DNA of 64,000 nt, taken from contig CAMWGU010000009.1 in assembly GCA_947173895.1 (NCBI GenBank), positions 1 through 64,000 of the forward strand. The letters are read 5' to 3'. The DNA comes from an uncultured Bacteroides sp. Its GTDB lineage: Bacteria; Bacteroidota; Bacteroidia; Bacteroidales; Bacteroidaceae. The position numbers and the translations under genes were made by a program. Under the pieces are notes generated by a model. It searched no databases. It saw only the letters and a list, made by a program, of their open reading frames with translations, and was not told the origin of the DNA. Within the stretch, counting starts at the first letter, position 1. Each line of letters begins with the position of its first letter. This document shows, one piece after another, positions 32,344 through 42,191 of the stretch.

Positions 32344-34784
32344 AAAAAGTCTTGGGAGCAAAGCGGTTGGGAGACCGTAGCGCACAGATTGATTGGATAT
32401 TAACGGATAGTCGTTCATTGTGCTTTCCGGAAGAAACTTTGTTTTTCGCATTAAAGACCAAACGAAATGACGGGCATAAATACCTTTCGGAACTATATGA
32501 ACGCGGAGTGCGTAATTTTGTGGTGGCCGAACTGCCAGCTGATTTGCATTCGTTTCAAGATGCGAATTTCTTGCAATTGGCAAATCCTTTGAAGGGATTG
32601 CAAAAATTGGCGGAAAAACATCGGGGGCAGTTTCAAGTTCCGGTCATAGGAATTACGGGAAGTAATGGTAAGACGATTGTGAAGGAATGGTTGTACCAGT
32701 TGCTCAGTCCGGATCGTGTGGTGACTCGTTCGCCACGTAGCTATAATTCGCAGATAGGAGTACCTCTTTCGGTATGGTTGATGAATGAGCATACCGAACT
32801 GGCTATTTTTGAGGCAGGCATTTCCGAAATGGGAGAGATGGAGGCATTGCAATCCATTATTCGGCCAACGGTGGGCATTCTGACCAATATCGGCGGTGCA
32901 CATCAAGAGAACTTTTTTTCTTTGCAGGATAAATGTATGGAAAAACTGGCTTTGTTCAAAGATTGTGATGTAATCATTTACGATGGAGACAATGAACTGA
33001 TCAGTTCGTGTGTGGCAAAATCGCTTTTTACTTCACGTGAGATTGCTTGGTCAAAGAAGGACAACGAGCGTCCGTTGTTTATTGACTCCATTCGGAAAGG
33101 AGAACATACAACCATCATCAAATACCGTTACTTGGGCATGCCGAATGAATTTTGCATTCCTTTTATAGACGATGCTTCCATCGAGAACTCATTGCATTGT
33201 TTGGCTGTAGCTTTGTATATGATGGTTCCTCCCGAGCAAATCACCAAGCGTATGGCGCATTTAGAACAAATAGCTATGCGTTTGGAAGTGAAAGAAGGAA
33301 AGAATGGTTGTGTACTGATCAATGATAGTTATAACTCGGATCTGGCTTCTTTGGATATAGCTCTCGACTTTATGTCGCGTCGTTCGGACGATAAGGGCAA
33401 AAAGCGTACCCTCATCCTTTCGGACATGCTGGAAACTGGTCAGAGTAGCAAATTGCTTTACCGGCAGGTGGCCGGGCTGGTGCATAGCCGGGGAGTGGAG
33501 AAAATTATCGGAGTGGGTGAGGATATGCGGAATGCTGCTTCGCGTTTTGAAGTGGAGAAGTATTTCTTTCATACCACGGAAGAATTGTTGGAGTCGGATT
33601 TGTTGTCCGGATTGCGTAATGAGGTGATTCTGATAAAAGGCTCACGGGCATTCCGGTTCGATCAGATTTCGGATCGATTGGAATTGAAGGTGCATGAGAC
33701 CATTTTGGAAATCAATCTTAATGCGTTGGTTGATAATTTGAACTATTATCGCAGCAAACTGAAACCGGATACCAAAATGGTGTGTATGGTGAAAGCTTCG
33801 GCATACGGTGCCGGATCTTATGAGATTGCCAAAACACTACAAGATCACCGTGTGGATTATCTGGCGGTAGCTGTAGCCGATGAAGGATCGGATTTGCGGA
33901 AAGCCGGAATCACCAGTTCCATTATGATTATGAATCCGGAATTAACGGCGTTCAAGACGATGTTCGACTATAAACTGGAACCCGAAGTCTATAGTTTCCA
34001 TTTATTGAATGAGTTGATTAAGGCAGCCGAGAAAGAAGGGGTGACAAATTTCCCTATTCATATTAAATTGGATACGGGCATGCATCGTCTGGGGTTTGCA
34101 CCAAAGGAGATACCGGCGCTGATAGAGCGGCTGAAAAAACAGACTGCTGTCATTCCCCGTTCTGTATTTTCTCATCTGGTGGGTAGCGATGGAGCGCAGT
34201 TCGATTCGTTTACCCGTAGACAGATAGAGATGTTTGAGTCAGCTTCCAAATGTTTGCAGGAAGCATTCCAACATAAGATTTTGCGGCATATCTGCAATAC
34301 AGCCGGGATAGAACGCTATCCGGGAGCTCAGTTTGATATGGTGCGTTTGGGAATCGGCCTTTATGGTATCGATCCGTTTACCAATAAGATGCTCCATAAT
34401 GTCAGCACATTAAAAACGACCATTCTTCAGATTCATGAGGTGCCGAAAGAGGAAACGGTGGGCTATAGCCGTAAAGGACATTTGGAGAGAGATTCTCGCA
34501 TAGCTGCTATTCCTATCGGTTATGCCGACGGACTGAACCGACGCTTGGGAAATGGACATGCCTACTGTTTGGTGAATGGGCGGAAAGCACCCTATGTAGG
34601 GAATATCTGTATGGACGTGTGTATGATAGATGTAACAGATATTGATTGTAAAGAGGGGGATAAGGTAGTGATCTTTGGCGAGAAGTTGCCTGTTACCATT
34701 CTTTCGGATATTTTAGGTACGATTCCCTACGAGATATTGACCAGTGTTTCCAATAGGGTGAAACGGATTTATTATCAGGATTAG
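32319..34784 (+). CDS. Bifunctional MurF ligase / alanine racemase fusion
   Basis: MurF: GITGSNGKTIVKEWL, YNSQIGVPLSVW; Alr: MVKASAYGAGSYEIA (PLP Lys), IGYADGLNRRLGNG, GNICMDVCMIDVTD. Confidence 0.93.
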   Translation: MSSSIENIEKVLGAKRLGDRSAQIDWILTDSRSLCFPEETLFFALKTKRNDGHKYLSELYERGVRNFVVAELPADLHSFQDANFLQLANPLKGLQKLAEKHRGQFQVPVIGITGSNGKTIVKEWLYQLLSPDRVVTRSPRSYNSQIGVPLSVWLMNEHTELAIFEAGISEMGEMEALQSIIRPTVGILTNIGGAHQENFFSLQDKCMEKLALFKDCDVIIYDGDNELISSCVAKSLFTSREIAWSKKDNERPLFIDSIRKGEHTTIIKYRYLGMPNEFCIPFIDDASIENSLHCLAVALYMMVPPEQITKRMAHLEQIAMRLEVKEGKNGCVLINDSYNSDLASLDIALDFMSRRSDDKGKKRTLILSDMLETGQSSKLLYRQVAGLVHSRGVEKIIGVGEDMRNAASRFEVEKYFFHTTEELLESDLLSGLRNEVILIKGSRAFRFDQISDRLELKVHETILEINLNALVDNLNYYRSKLKPDTKMVCMVKASAYGAGSYEIAKTLQDHRVDYLAVAVADEGSDLRKAGITSSIMIMNPELTAFKTMFDYKLEPEVYSFHLLNELIKAAEKEGVTNFPIHIKLDTGMHRLGFAPKEIPALIERLKKQTAVIPRSVFSHLVGSDGAQFDSFTRRQIEMFESASKCLQEAFQHKILRHICNTAGIERYPGAQFDMVRLGIGLYGIDPFTNKMLHNVSTLKTTILQIHEVPKEETVGYSRKGHLERDSRIAAIPIGYADGLNRRLGNGHAYCLVNGRKAPYVGNICMDVCMIDVTDIDCKEGDKVVIFGEKLPVTILSDILGTIPYEILTSVSNRVKRIYYQD

Positions 34785-35152
34785 TGTCTAGTGTCCTCCG
34801 GGGGATGGCCCGGCAAAGCGGCATTAGTAGGCTTGTTTGCTGTACAAGCTTGGCCTGTTCACTGATCTGTGTGCCGTAACGGATCTCGTCTTGTCGTAAA
34901 ACACGTACGTATGTGTAGACCTACACCTAACGTATAGGCTTACACGTACGTGCAAAGGACATCATCCCCTCATCAGGTTGCTTCTTTCCCTTTTCCTTTC
35001 ATCCTTTCATTTTTAGTAAAACCTTCTGTTCGTCAGTATGTTAAAAAATGACAGGATATCCCCTCACGATCCTTTCAGCCACACAGCATGAGTCCTTTCA
35101 CATCTGTCTTCAGCGGTGTCGGCCATGGTTACTCCCTTCACCGGAAATGATG

Positions 35153-37309
35153 TTACTTGTGGGTGATTTGGTTATATATTTCTTTGGCGGTTTCTATGGC
35201 ATCGCCTTCCGACTGTGACGGGTACGGATGGTGTTTCAAGGTCCATGGCTCCTCGATGGCATAGAAGTCTATTTTCTGTTCTGGTGCCCCGTTCAGTTGC
35301 TCCTTTTGCCGGTCAATCCATGTCTTCCAGCGGTTGTAATAGAAGTCTTTCAACAGGCCGCTCCATTCTTTGTGGGCATAGTCGCGCAAGCCGCCTTGGT
35401 CGGCTGCCGTGCGGTTTCCCCAAGTGGTGATTTGTACGCGGGCATTCCATTCGTACAGGTCTTTTTCTTCGGGTGTGTTGCCCAGGCGGCGTGCCTTTTC
35501 AATCCATGTGCCCACTTTGAATTCCGGGCGTGTTGCCAGAAGTTTGTCTTGCAGCAGAATCAGTTCGAGGAAGCGTGTGGAAGCGGCATCAAACAAGTCT
35601 CTTTCGCCGGCTTTATAGGCGTTGGTCATGATGGGATAGACCAACCGTCCTTTTTCGGCCACGGCCTGCCGCACAATGTCTATCAGGTCGTATTCAAAAT
35701 TATTGTTCCCTTTGAAGCGGTCGGCAGTCGACAGCAGGATGCCTGCCGCACGGATGACGTCCTCCGGGTGGTAGTAAGGTTGCATCTCGCTCCAGCTGGA
35801 TGCCTGATATACATCATGGTGCGGGCGTGCACAGAACACAGACTCGTGGGTACCCTGCTGGGTGCTTTGCGGCGGACAGTTGTAGATGGTGTTGCTCAGT
35901 AGCAGCCACGCTTCTTCGATGGCAGGGTCGGTCTGCCCGTAGCGTGCCTTGAGGTATGCTTTCAACCATTGGTCCTTGTCGAAGGGCTCGTGACGCCAGG
36001 GAAGTTCGCACAACAGTTCATACATCACAGGGTTGTTTTCCGTTCCTTCCATGGTCATGCCTACTCCCTTCATTGTTTGGCTGAAAGGCGAGGACTGGGC
36101 TTTGTAGAATTCGTCGATGACATGCTTCATTTTGCCATGCAGTCCTACGTTGCCGCCGTAATTCAGCAGCATGCAATACAGCCAGTCGTGTTGGCCGAAA
36201 CCTTCCTTGCGGTGCCAGGTCGATTCGGGATCTCCCCATTGTGGGCGGCTTTCGGCAAACAGGTCGAGTGCTATCAGGTCGCCTGCCGGTAGGTTTTCTA
36301 TCATTTGCTTGCGTGGATTTGCCTGCCAGGCTTGGACCACCCATACGGCTTTGGGGTTGGCTTTCTTCATGGCTTGCCAAATGGCTTGTCCGGCGGCGTT
36401 TAAATCTACGCCTGCCACGTTTCCTCCTTCGTGAAAGGGGTCCATGCTGTAGAAGTCGGCTTTGCCGTAAAGGCGTTCCATTTCCTTATAATAAAGGTCG
36501 GCTATTTCATGAAAACGCGGGTCGGTGGGTTGCAGGAAGGCGGGTCGGCGGTATCCGCACCATAGTCCCGGGTCGGATACATTCAGCCCCAGCCGTTGTT
36601 TGGCATTGTGGGGAACCATACCCGAATAACCCGGCAACACGGGATGGATGCCATATTCACGCATTCGTTTCAATATCTGTTTTTGCAGTGTTGCACGTTG
36701 TTTGTACCAGCTGTCGGGATTCGGTCCGCCCCATCCTTCCAGGTTGTTCATCAGCCACCATCCTTGGAAAGCCGGGCCGGCGATGAATTCATTGATTTCG
36801 TCTTTGCTGTATCCCAGTTTTTCCAACAGGTTGTACCACACTACGTCGATGCCTACCATGGCGAGCGGAAGATTGATGCCGTGAAGGGCCATCCAGTCTA
36901 TTTCCTTCTCCCAGCGATTCCAGTCCCAAAACGCCATGGTGTAGGAGAATGTGCAATAGTTGAAATCATATCGGTAGGTCAGAGGAGTTTCGTGACGTTC
37001 TTTCCTAGCAACGGGAGGAAGAATGTCCGGTAGCCGGACAGTCATGCCATTCCACGAAAGATGGATGCCGGCATGATATTTCAGATACCAGTTTACGCCG
37101 GTGGCAATGCTGACGGGATTGTTGCCACGGATGACAACCTTGTTGCCTCTTTGATCCAACTCGAAGAAGTCGGTGTCTGATTTCACTTGTTCGATGATGA
37201 ATTTACGCGAAGCGCCTTTGTCGATACGTTCCAGCAGGCCTTGTACCGGCGATGCGGCACGGGCTACGGCACACAGGCAAATCATACAGAGAATGCAGAG
37301 TCTTTTCAT
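35153..37309 (-). CDS. Alpha-N-acetylglucosaminidase, GH89 (NAGLU-like), secreted
   Basis: Signal peptide; WDWNRWEKEIDWMALHGINLPLAMVGIDVVWYNLLEKLGYS; NLEGWGGPNPDSWYKQ; MDPFHEGGN; MTMEGTENNPVMYELLCELPW. Confidence 0.93.
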   Translation of the reverse strand: MKRLCILCMICLCAVARAASPVQGLLERIDKGASRKFIIEQVKSDTDFFELDQRGNKVVIRGNNPVSIATGVNWYLKYHAGIHLSWNGMTVRLPDILPPVARKERHETPLTYRYDFNYCTFSYTMAFWDWNRWEKEIDWMALHGINLPLAMVGIDVVWYNLLEKLGYSKDEINEFIAGPAFQGWWLMNNLEGWGGPNPDSWYKQRATLQKQILKRMREYGIHPVLPGYSGMVPHNAKQRLGLNVSDPGLWCGYRRPAFLQPTDPRFHEIADLYYKEMERLYGKADFYSMDPFHEGGNVAGVDLNAAGQAIWQAMKKANPKAVWVVQAWQANPRKQMIENLPAGDLIALDLFAESRPQWGDPESTWHRKEGFGQHDWLYCMLLNYGGNVGLHGKMKHVIDEFYKAQSSPFSQTMKGVGMTMEGTENNPVMYELLCELPWRHEPFDKDQWLKAYLKARYGQTDPAIEEAWLLLSNTIYNCPPQSTQQGTHESVFCARPHHDVYQASSWSEMQPYYHPEDVIRAAGILLSTADRFKGNNNFEYDLIDIVRQAVAEKGRLVYPIMTNAYKAGERDLFDAASTRFLELILLQDKLLATRPEFKVGTWIEKARRLGNTPEEKDLYEWNARVQITTWGNRTAADQGGLRDYAHKEWSGLLKDFYYNRWKTWIDRQKEQLNGAPEQKIDFYAIEEPWTLKHHPYPSQSEGDAIETAKEIYNQITHK

Positions 37310-37329
37310 GTTTACAGAGGATTAGTGGG

Positions 37330-39756
37330 TTAATAATGGACTTGATATATGTTTTTTCCGAAGGCCCATTCCAGACATCCGGGTTTCAATTGCTTGGTTT
37401 GTCCGTTGAAGCGGACAGAAAAAGCGTTGCGCAAGTTGCAGTGCAAGTTGGTGATTTGTTTCTCGGTGGCTTTCACCGTGAGTTGGTTGCCCTGACGTGT
37501 CACTTGGCAGTTGTAGCCGAGTATTTCGCCGTTTTCCCGCTCGATGATGAAGGCGTTGGTCAGCATGGTTTCGCCGATGCACTTGAAGAGTTCATGCACA
37601 TCGTTATCCTGGGTATTGATGGTTTGCCAATCGCTGATCATGTTGACATATTGTTCGCCAATGACAAATTCGCGTGTGTCGTACAGTTCGGGATGGGGAT
37701 TGCCGAAACTGAGCGAGTCGGCGGTGACATGGGTGTCGGCACTGCATGCTTGTTTCACCCTCAGGTAAGGGTCTACCACGAAGGCCCAGCGAAGGTCTCC
37801 CGTGTGGTAGTCGATGAGGTGTGAGAAAGCTCCCATGGCGTTATAGGTTTCCCGAAGCCATTGTTCGTTGCCTGTCAGCAAGTAAGCATAGTAAGTGGCG
37901 TATGCGCGCCAGCCGCTCCATCCGTGAGGAGAGTTGAACATGTTGGGAAGCATCTGTACGTCGTATTGTGCTTCCCAATATCGCATGGTTCCGCCACGTC
38001 GGCGTGCGTCGGGGACACGGAGCTGGGTCAGGCAGGCGTGGCTGTCCAGAATCTGCAACATGGCGTCGGTGTAATGGCGTCGTTCTTTTTCGTCTTTCTG
38101 CATCAAGGCGAGCATGCCGATCTGTAAGGCCGAACAAGAGATCATGCCATCTTCGAAGGTCAGTTCTCCTTCTGTCTCAAAATTGCCTTGCGATGCCACC
38201 AGCTGGTCGATGGCCCGTTTGGCGGAGGCATAATGGCGGTTGGCCGGCTCCTTCCATTCCGGATTGGTCTTGCTTAGTTCATATTCTGTCAAGGTCAGTT
38301 CCAGTATGCTTTTGGCCACATAGATGACGCTGGTGTACACGGTGTTATGGTTTACGTAGGCACCGTCCTCTCGTTGCCAGGTATTCATCAGCCAGTCTGC
38401 CAGTCGGGAAGCTTTCTTTAGGTCTTCTATGTCGCCGTAGGCTTCGTATTTGTCTACCAGCATGCCGATGGTTCCCGAGGTGTTCTGTATGCGTGAACCA
38501 TAGTATAGAGGTTGCATCTGTTGTGTGTCGTGCAACAGTGCGAATAGGTAGTCGAAGCGGGTGCGCAGGGCCTCGTCCGGTTGTTTGCACGGGAAATACT
38601 TGGCTGCGATGAACGAAGAGTGGAAACCATACCAGCTTTCGATGTGCGAGGTGGCTTTTTGATGGTATTTCAAGGCTCCTTGGCGGGCTTGTTCCAATGT
38701 CTGTTGCCAAGAGGCATGGGCCGACAAGATGCCCAGTGTCTGTTTGTCGCCGTCGGTTGCTTTTACCGTGTAGAGCCCTGTGGCAGGCAGCAGGCATGAC
38801 ACTTCTTTCCGGTTTCCGCCTGCCTTGGTGGTGACTGTGGTTTTCAGGGGAGTACCTCGGTCGTCGGTTATTTCGATGGCGGGCGAGTTTCCTATGACTT
38901 CGAAAACAGCAGTTTCGTTAGGACGGAACGTGGTGTGTGGCATGCGTAGCATGGGGATGTCCGCTACTTTGTGAAGGGTTTCCTCAAATTGTTCCGGTGC
39001 GGAGATATGAGCCAAAGCCACGATCCAGGTCTTGCTTTCTCCCTGTCCTAGGGTCCAAAGATTCTGCGGACAATGAGAAGGAAGTGGCAGGGCATTCATC
39101 AGGTCGAGGTTGAGCGATTCGATGCGGTGTCCCATGAACCAATGGGGAGCCGGATCCTGATAGCCCAGGTTGTAATCTACGCTCCACGAGGCTACGGGCT
39201 GTGGAGAAACGAGGCCCAGTGTGTGTCCGGCAGGAGTTTGCAAGTAGCCGTAGAAGTGGGTCGGTTCGTTCATCATCAGTGTGGGAAAGTATTTGCCGAA
39301 CCAGTCGGGATACTTATCCATGTAGGTATCTATGCCCAGCCGGATGCCTGCCTTGACGGGTTGGAAGGGAACAACGCCTTTGTTCTCCAAGGTGATTTCC
39401 ATGGCGGGTTGCCCGTGCCATTCCTTGTAGGTGAGCCGGCATTCCACTTGGTTGATGGTGGCGCGAAACGAACGGTAACCGTCGGGAATCCATGTGGCGC
39501 AAAGATTGTCTCCCCCCATGTTGGCATAGAAGGTGGGACCGGCGTTGCTTTCCTGATGGAAGAACGGGATAGTGTCGTTGTGTCGGTTATTCTTGAAAAT
39601 GAGTTGTTCCAATGTGCCTTTGGCCGAAATGCGGCCTTCCCAGTCGCGGTGTTTCCAAAGGGTGGTTTGTGCTGTCATACCGATCTGAAAAGACAAGAAC
39701 AAGATGACGGGCACGATTCTTTTTGCAATGAGTTTGAATGTGTTTTTGGTTGTCAT
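37330..39756 (-). CDS. Secreted putative glycan-active protein with alpha/alpha-barrel (six-hairpin-like) C-terminal half, unknown specificity
   Basis: Signal peptide; LADWLMNTWQREDGAYV, FNSPHGWSGWRAYATYYAYLLTGNEQWLRETYNAMGAF; 20 bp from GH89 gene. Confidence 0.7.
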   Translation of the reverse strand: MTTKNTFKLIAKRIVPVILFLSFQIGMTAQTTLWKHRDWEGRISAKGTLEQLIFKNNRHNDTIPFFHQESNAGPTFYANMGGDNLCATWIPDGYRSFRATINQVECRLTYKEWHGQPAMEITLENKGVVPFQPVKAGIRLGIDTYMDKYPDWFGKYFPTLMMNEPTHFYGYLQTPAGHTLGLVSPQPVASWSVDYNLGYQDPAPHWFMGHRIESLNLDLMNALPLPSHCPQNLWTLGQGESKTWIVALAHISAPEQFEETLHKVADIPMLRMPHTTFRPNETAVFEVIGNSPAIEITDDRGTPLKTTVTTKAGGNRKEVSCLLPATGLYTVKATDGDKQTLGILSAHASWQQTLEQARQGALKYHQKATSHIESWYGFHSSFIAAKYFPCKQPDEALRTRFDYLFALLHDTQQMQPLYYGSRIQNTSGTIGMLVDKYEAYGDIEDLKKASRLADWLMNTWQREDGAYVNHNTVYTSVIYVAKSILELTLTEYELSKTNPEWKEPANRHYASAKRAIDQLVASQGNFETEGELTFEDGMISCSALQIGMLALMQKDEKERRHYTDAMLQILDSHACLTQLRVPDARRRGGTMRYWEAQYDVQMLPNMFNSPHGWSGWRAYATYYAYLLTGNEQWLRETYNAMGAFSHLIDYHTGDLRWAFVVDPYLRVKQACSADTHVTADSLSFGNPHPELYDTREFVIGEQYVNMISDWQTINTQDNDVHELFKCIGETMLTNAFIIERENGEILGYNCQVTRQGNQLTVKATEKQITNLHCNLRNAFSVRFNGQTKQLKPGCLEWAFGKNIYQVHY

Positions 39757-39769
39757 TAATCTCTTTTTA

Positions 39770-40909
39770 TTAGATTTTTATATAAATGTTCTTTTTGTAC
39801 AGAATAGCTCCGATTATCCATACGACAATGACGAAGAGCAGGGCGTAGAGCAGAGAGGTGAAAGCGTTGTCGCCCATCCATCCCGATAAGCCGGAGTAGA
39901 CTATATGGTGCAGGCTGTTCCCTTGCAGCGGAAAACTGTCGGCCCAGATGTAGAGCAATTCGCTAAACACATAGCAGAACAAGGGATTGACACCAAATAC
40001 GGTAAGGAACCTTACCCGGCGCCATTGACGTGTCACATCGATGTACCACGAGAAGATACCTAGCAGCAGGGCGGAGAATCCGCAAGTGACCATGACAAAG
40101 GTGGGCGACCATACTTTCTTATTGAGCGGGCAGAAGTCTTGAAGCAGGAATCCTATCAGCAACAGCATGGAGCCATAGAGGAACAGGCGGGTCGGCTTGT
40201 CTTTCAGTTCGGGAGTCTCTATGCATATCTTGCCGAAGCAGAATCCGATGAGGACATGGGCTACCGAAGGGAGAGTGCTCAATACTCCTTCGGGGTCTAT
40301 GCCTTGGTCGTTGTACATGTGCGGCAGGCCCAGCACCCATTGATCCACCTGCGAAAGCAGATTCTCGGGCCCGTAGGTGAATCCGTTGCCCGACAACAGG
40401 ATAGCATAGTATGCCGCCAGGATGCCCACCGTCACATAAGGGAGGTAACGATGGCGGATTGTGGTGACCAGCAGCGAGCCTGCCAGATAGCAGAGGGCGA
40501 GGCGTTGCAGCACGCCCAGAGTGCGTACATGGGCCAGCGAGGCCCAAGCCGCCGGCCAAGGACTTTCTACAGAGTCGGGATGCAGGTATGCATAGCGTAG
40601 GGTGCCCAAGAAAGTGGCTGTGCCGTAAATTAATGTGCCACAGAGGAAGATGACCACTGTGCGCCGCACCATCTTCAGCAGCAAGGTCTGGTTCAGGCCG
40701 AAAGAATATTTCTTCAGTGAGATATACATGGATATTCCCATCATGAACATAAACAGCGGGAATATGACGTCTGCCATGGTCAGGCCGTTCCAACGGGCAT
40801 GTGCCAAAGGTGGATAGACATGACTCCATGTGCCGGCGCTGTTTACCAGTATCATGCCGGCAATGGTGAGTCCGCGTAGTGCATCGAGTGATAATAAACG
40901 TTGTTTCAT
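39770..40909 (-). CDS. HGSNAT-like (heparan-alpha-glucosaminide N-acetyltransferase-type) membrane acyltransferase
   Basis: RLLSLDALRGLTIAGMILVNSAGTW..HARWNGLTMADVIFPLFMFMMGISMYIS; multi-TM; DPEGVLSTLPSVAHVLIGF. Confidence 0.85.
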   Translation of the reverse strand: MKQRLLSLDALRGLTIAGMILVNSAGTWSHVYPPLAHARWNGLTMADVIFPLFMFMMGISMYISLKKYSFGLNQTLLLKMVRRTVVIFLCGTLIYGTATFLGTLRYAYLHPDSVESPWPAAWASLAHVRTLGVLQRLALCYLAGSLLVTTIRHRYLPYVTVGILAAYYAILLSGNGFTYGPENLLSQVDQWVLGLPHMYNDQGIDPEGVLSTLPSVAHVLIGFCFGKICIETPELKDKPTRLFLYGSMLLLIGFLLQDFCPLNKKVWSPTFVMVTCGFSALLLGIFSWYIDVTRQWRRVRFLTVFGVNPLFCYVFSELLYIWADSFPLQGNSLHHIVYSGLSGWMGDNAFTSLLYALLFVIVVWIIGAILYKKNIYIKI

Positions 40910-41045
40910 CGCTATAGATTATGATTAATATTAATGTGCGATAAAGATATAAATAAAAGGGCTGACAATAAAGAAAACTATCGGGAAAAAGGCGTTTTTC
41001 TTGATTTTGCAGGTTGGTATCCGGCGTTTTGAACTGTTGAAAAGC

Positions 41046-41079
41046 AGTTGAGGGACTTCCTCACGGAACTCCCTCAACT
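41046..41079. terminator. Hairpin downstream of HU-wHTH gene
   Basis: AGTTGAGGGACTTCC-TCAC-GGAACTCCCTCAACT, 14/15 stem. Confidence 0.6.
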
Positions 41080-41139
41080 TAGTGTAGAAGTTTCAGCTTT
41101 TTTATGGTCTGAACTTTGTTTGTAGAAGTTTTCTTTTTT

Positions 41140-41853
41140 TTATATTGTTTCTATGATTGTCTCTTTTGTCGGGCGGTGTCCCGTTTCGCTTCCCGTTCCG
41201 TCCGTTGTGCCGCCTTCCGGTTCGGATACGGGTTCGGGCAGTTTTTCCCTTCCGTAGAATCCTGGCGCAGGTTCGTAAATGGGATTATGCGGAATGGAAA
41301 TGTTGCGCAGCTTTCCTTCCTTGGCCAAGCGGGCCATGTGTCGTCCTGCTGTGGCGCGTTTCATCATGCACAACTGTTCAAGCACACGCCGTGTCAGCAC
41401 GTTGTTTGTCCGGAAATACTCCGTCAGTAGCAGGTCTATCTGTTCTTCAGTCAGCGACGCGGAATGGGGCTTATACTTCGAACGCTCGGTTTTGGTGGCC
41501 GAAAGCTCTTTCTTCAGATATTTGTCGGCACGGAATGTTACCGATTTGAATTTTACTTTGTTGGCCCGTGTCTTCTGAGGCGAATGTGTCTCAGGGCAGG
41601 CGAGCGATATATGGAAATAGCCTATGCCTTCCAGATGCACCCGTGCGCCGTCTTTCAGGTGATAGACCAGTTTCTCGCTCAGCGAGATGAGAGTCGCCTT
41701 GATGTCGGCTATGGTGAGCGACGAGCTGTGGTGTATTTCTCGTGCCAGATGGTCGGTGTCAATGCGTTGCCAGTTCACTACACGGGCATGATAGTGCTTC
41801 TTGTCCGTTCCTATGGTATGGGGCGATTCGTAAAATTCAAATTTAATAGCCAT
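41140..41853 (-). CDS. HU-like DNA-binding protein with C-terminal winged-helix
   Basis: IKATLISLSEKLVYHLKDGARVHLEGIGYFHISL HU core; NVLTRRVLEQLCMMKRATAGRHMARLAKEGKLRNI wHTH. Confidence 0.8.
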   Translation of the reverse strand: MAIKFEFYESPHTIGTDKKHYHARVVNWQRIDTDHLAREIHHSSSLTIADIKATLISLSEKLVYHLKDGARVHLEGIGYFHISLACPETHSPQKTRANKVKFKSVTFRADKYLKKELSATKTERSKYKPHSASLTEEQIDLLLTEYFRTNNVLTRRVLEQLCMMKRATAGRHMARLAKEGKLRNISIPHNPIYEPAPGFYGREKLPEPVSEPEGGTTDGTGSETGHRPTKETIIETI

Positions 41854-41930
41854 GTGCTTTCTTTTTTTGTCAGCTTGTTTATCCTCTCTGATGCCGAAGA
41901 GTTTGCTTTTTCTTTCTGTTCATTTTGTCG

Positions 41931-42018
41931 TATCACCATAATGATGCAAATTTATCACCCATATGATGAATCAGTATCACTATGGTGATGCGGTTTTATC
42001 ACTTAGGTGATACGACTG
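41931..42018. promoter_or_regulatory. Four tandem 22-bp units each carrying the dyad ATCA-N6-TGAT (operator array)
   Basis: TATCAC starts at 41931, 41953, 41975, 41997; dyads ATCACCATAATGAT, ATCACCCATATGAT, ATCACTATGGTGAT, ATCACTTAGGTGAT. Confidence 0.9.
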
Positions 42019-42191
42019 ATTTGACGGTGCAAATGTATGAAATCTTTCGGAGAAAAACGAATGTTTAGCCGGAAAAGTGAGTTTGTTTCGGCTTTTATTT
42101 CTTTTGGGGGACGCTGTGGGGCAGGTGGGGAAAAAAGGGTTGTTGCTTGTCGGACGCTGTAGGGAAAAGATAAATTGTGTATCTTTACGGC

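Noticed and set aside
41931-42018. Possible short CRISPR or replication iterons
   Set aside because: The 22-bp units have no spacer/repeat division and no replication initiator is adjacent; a phased operator array fits better.
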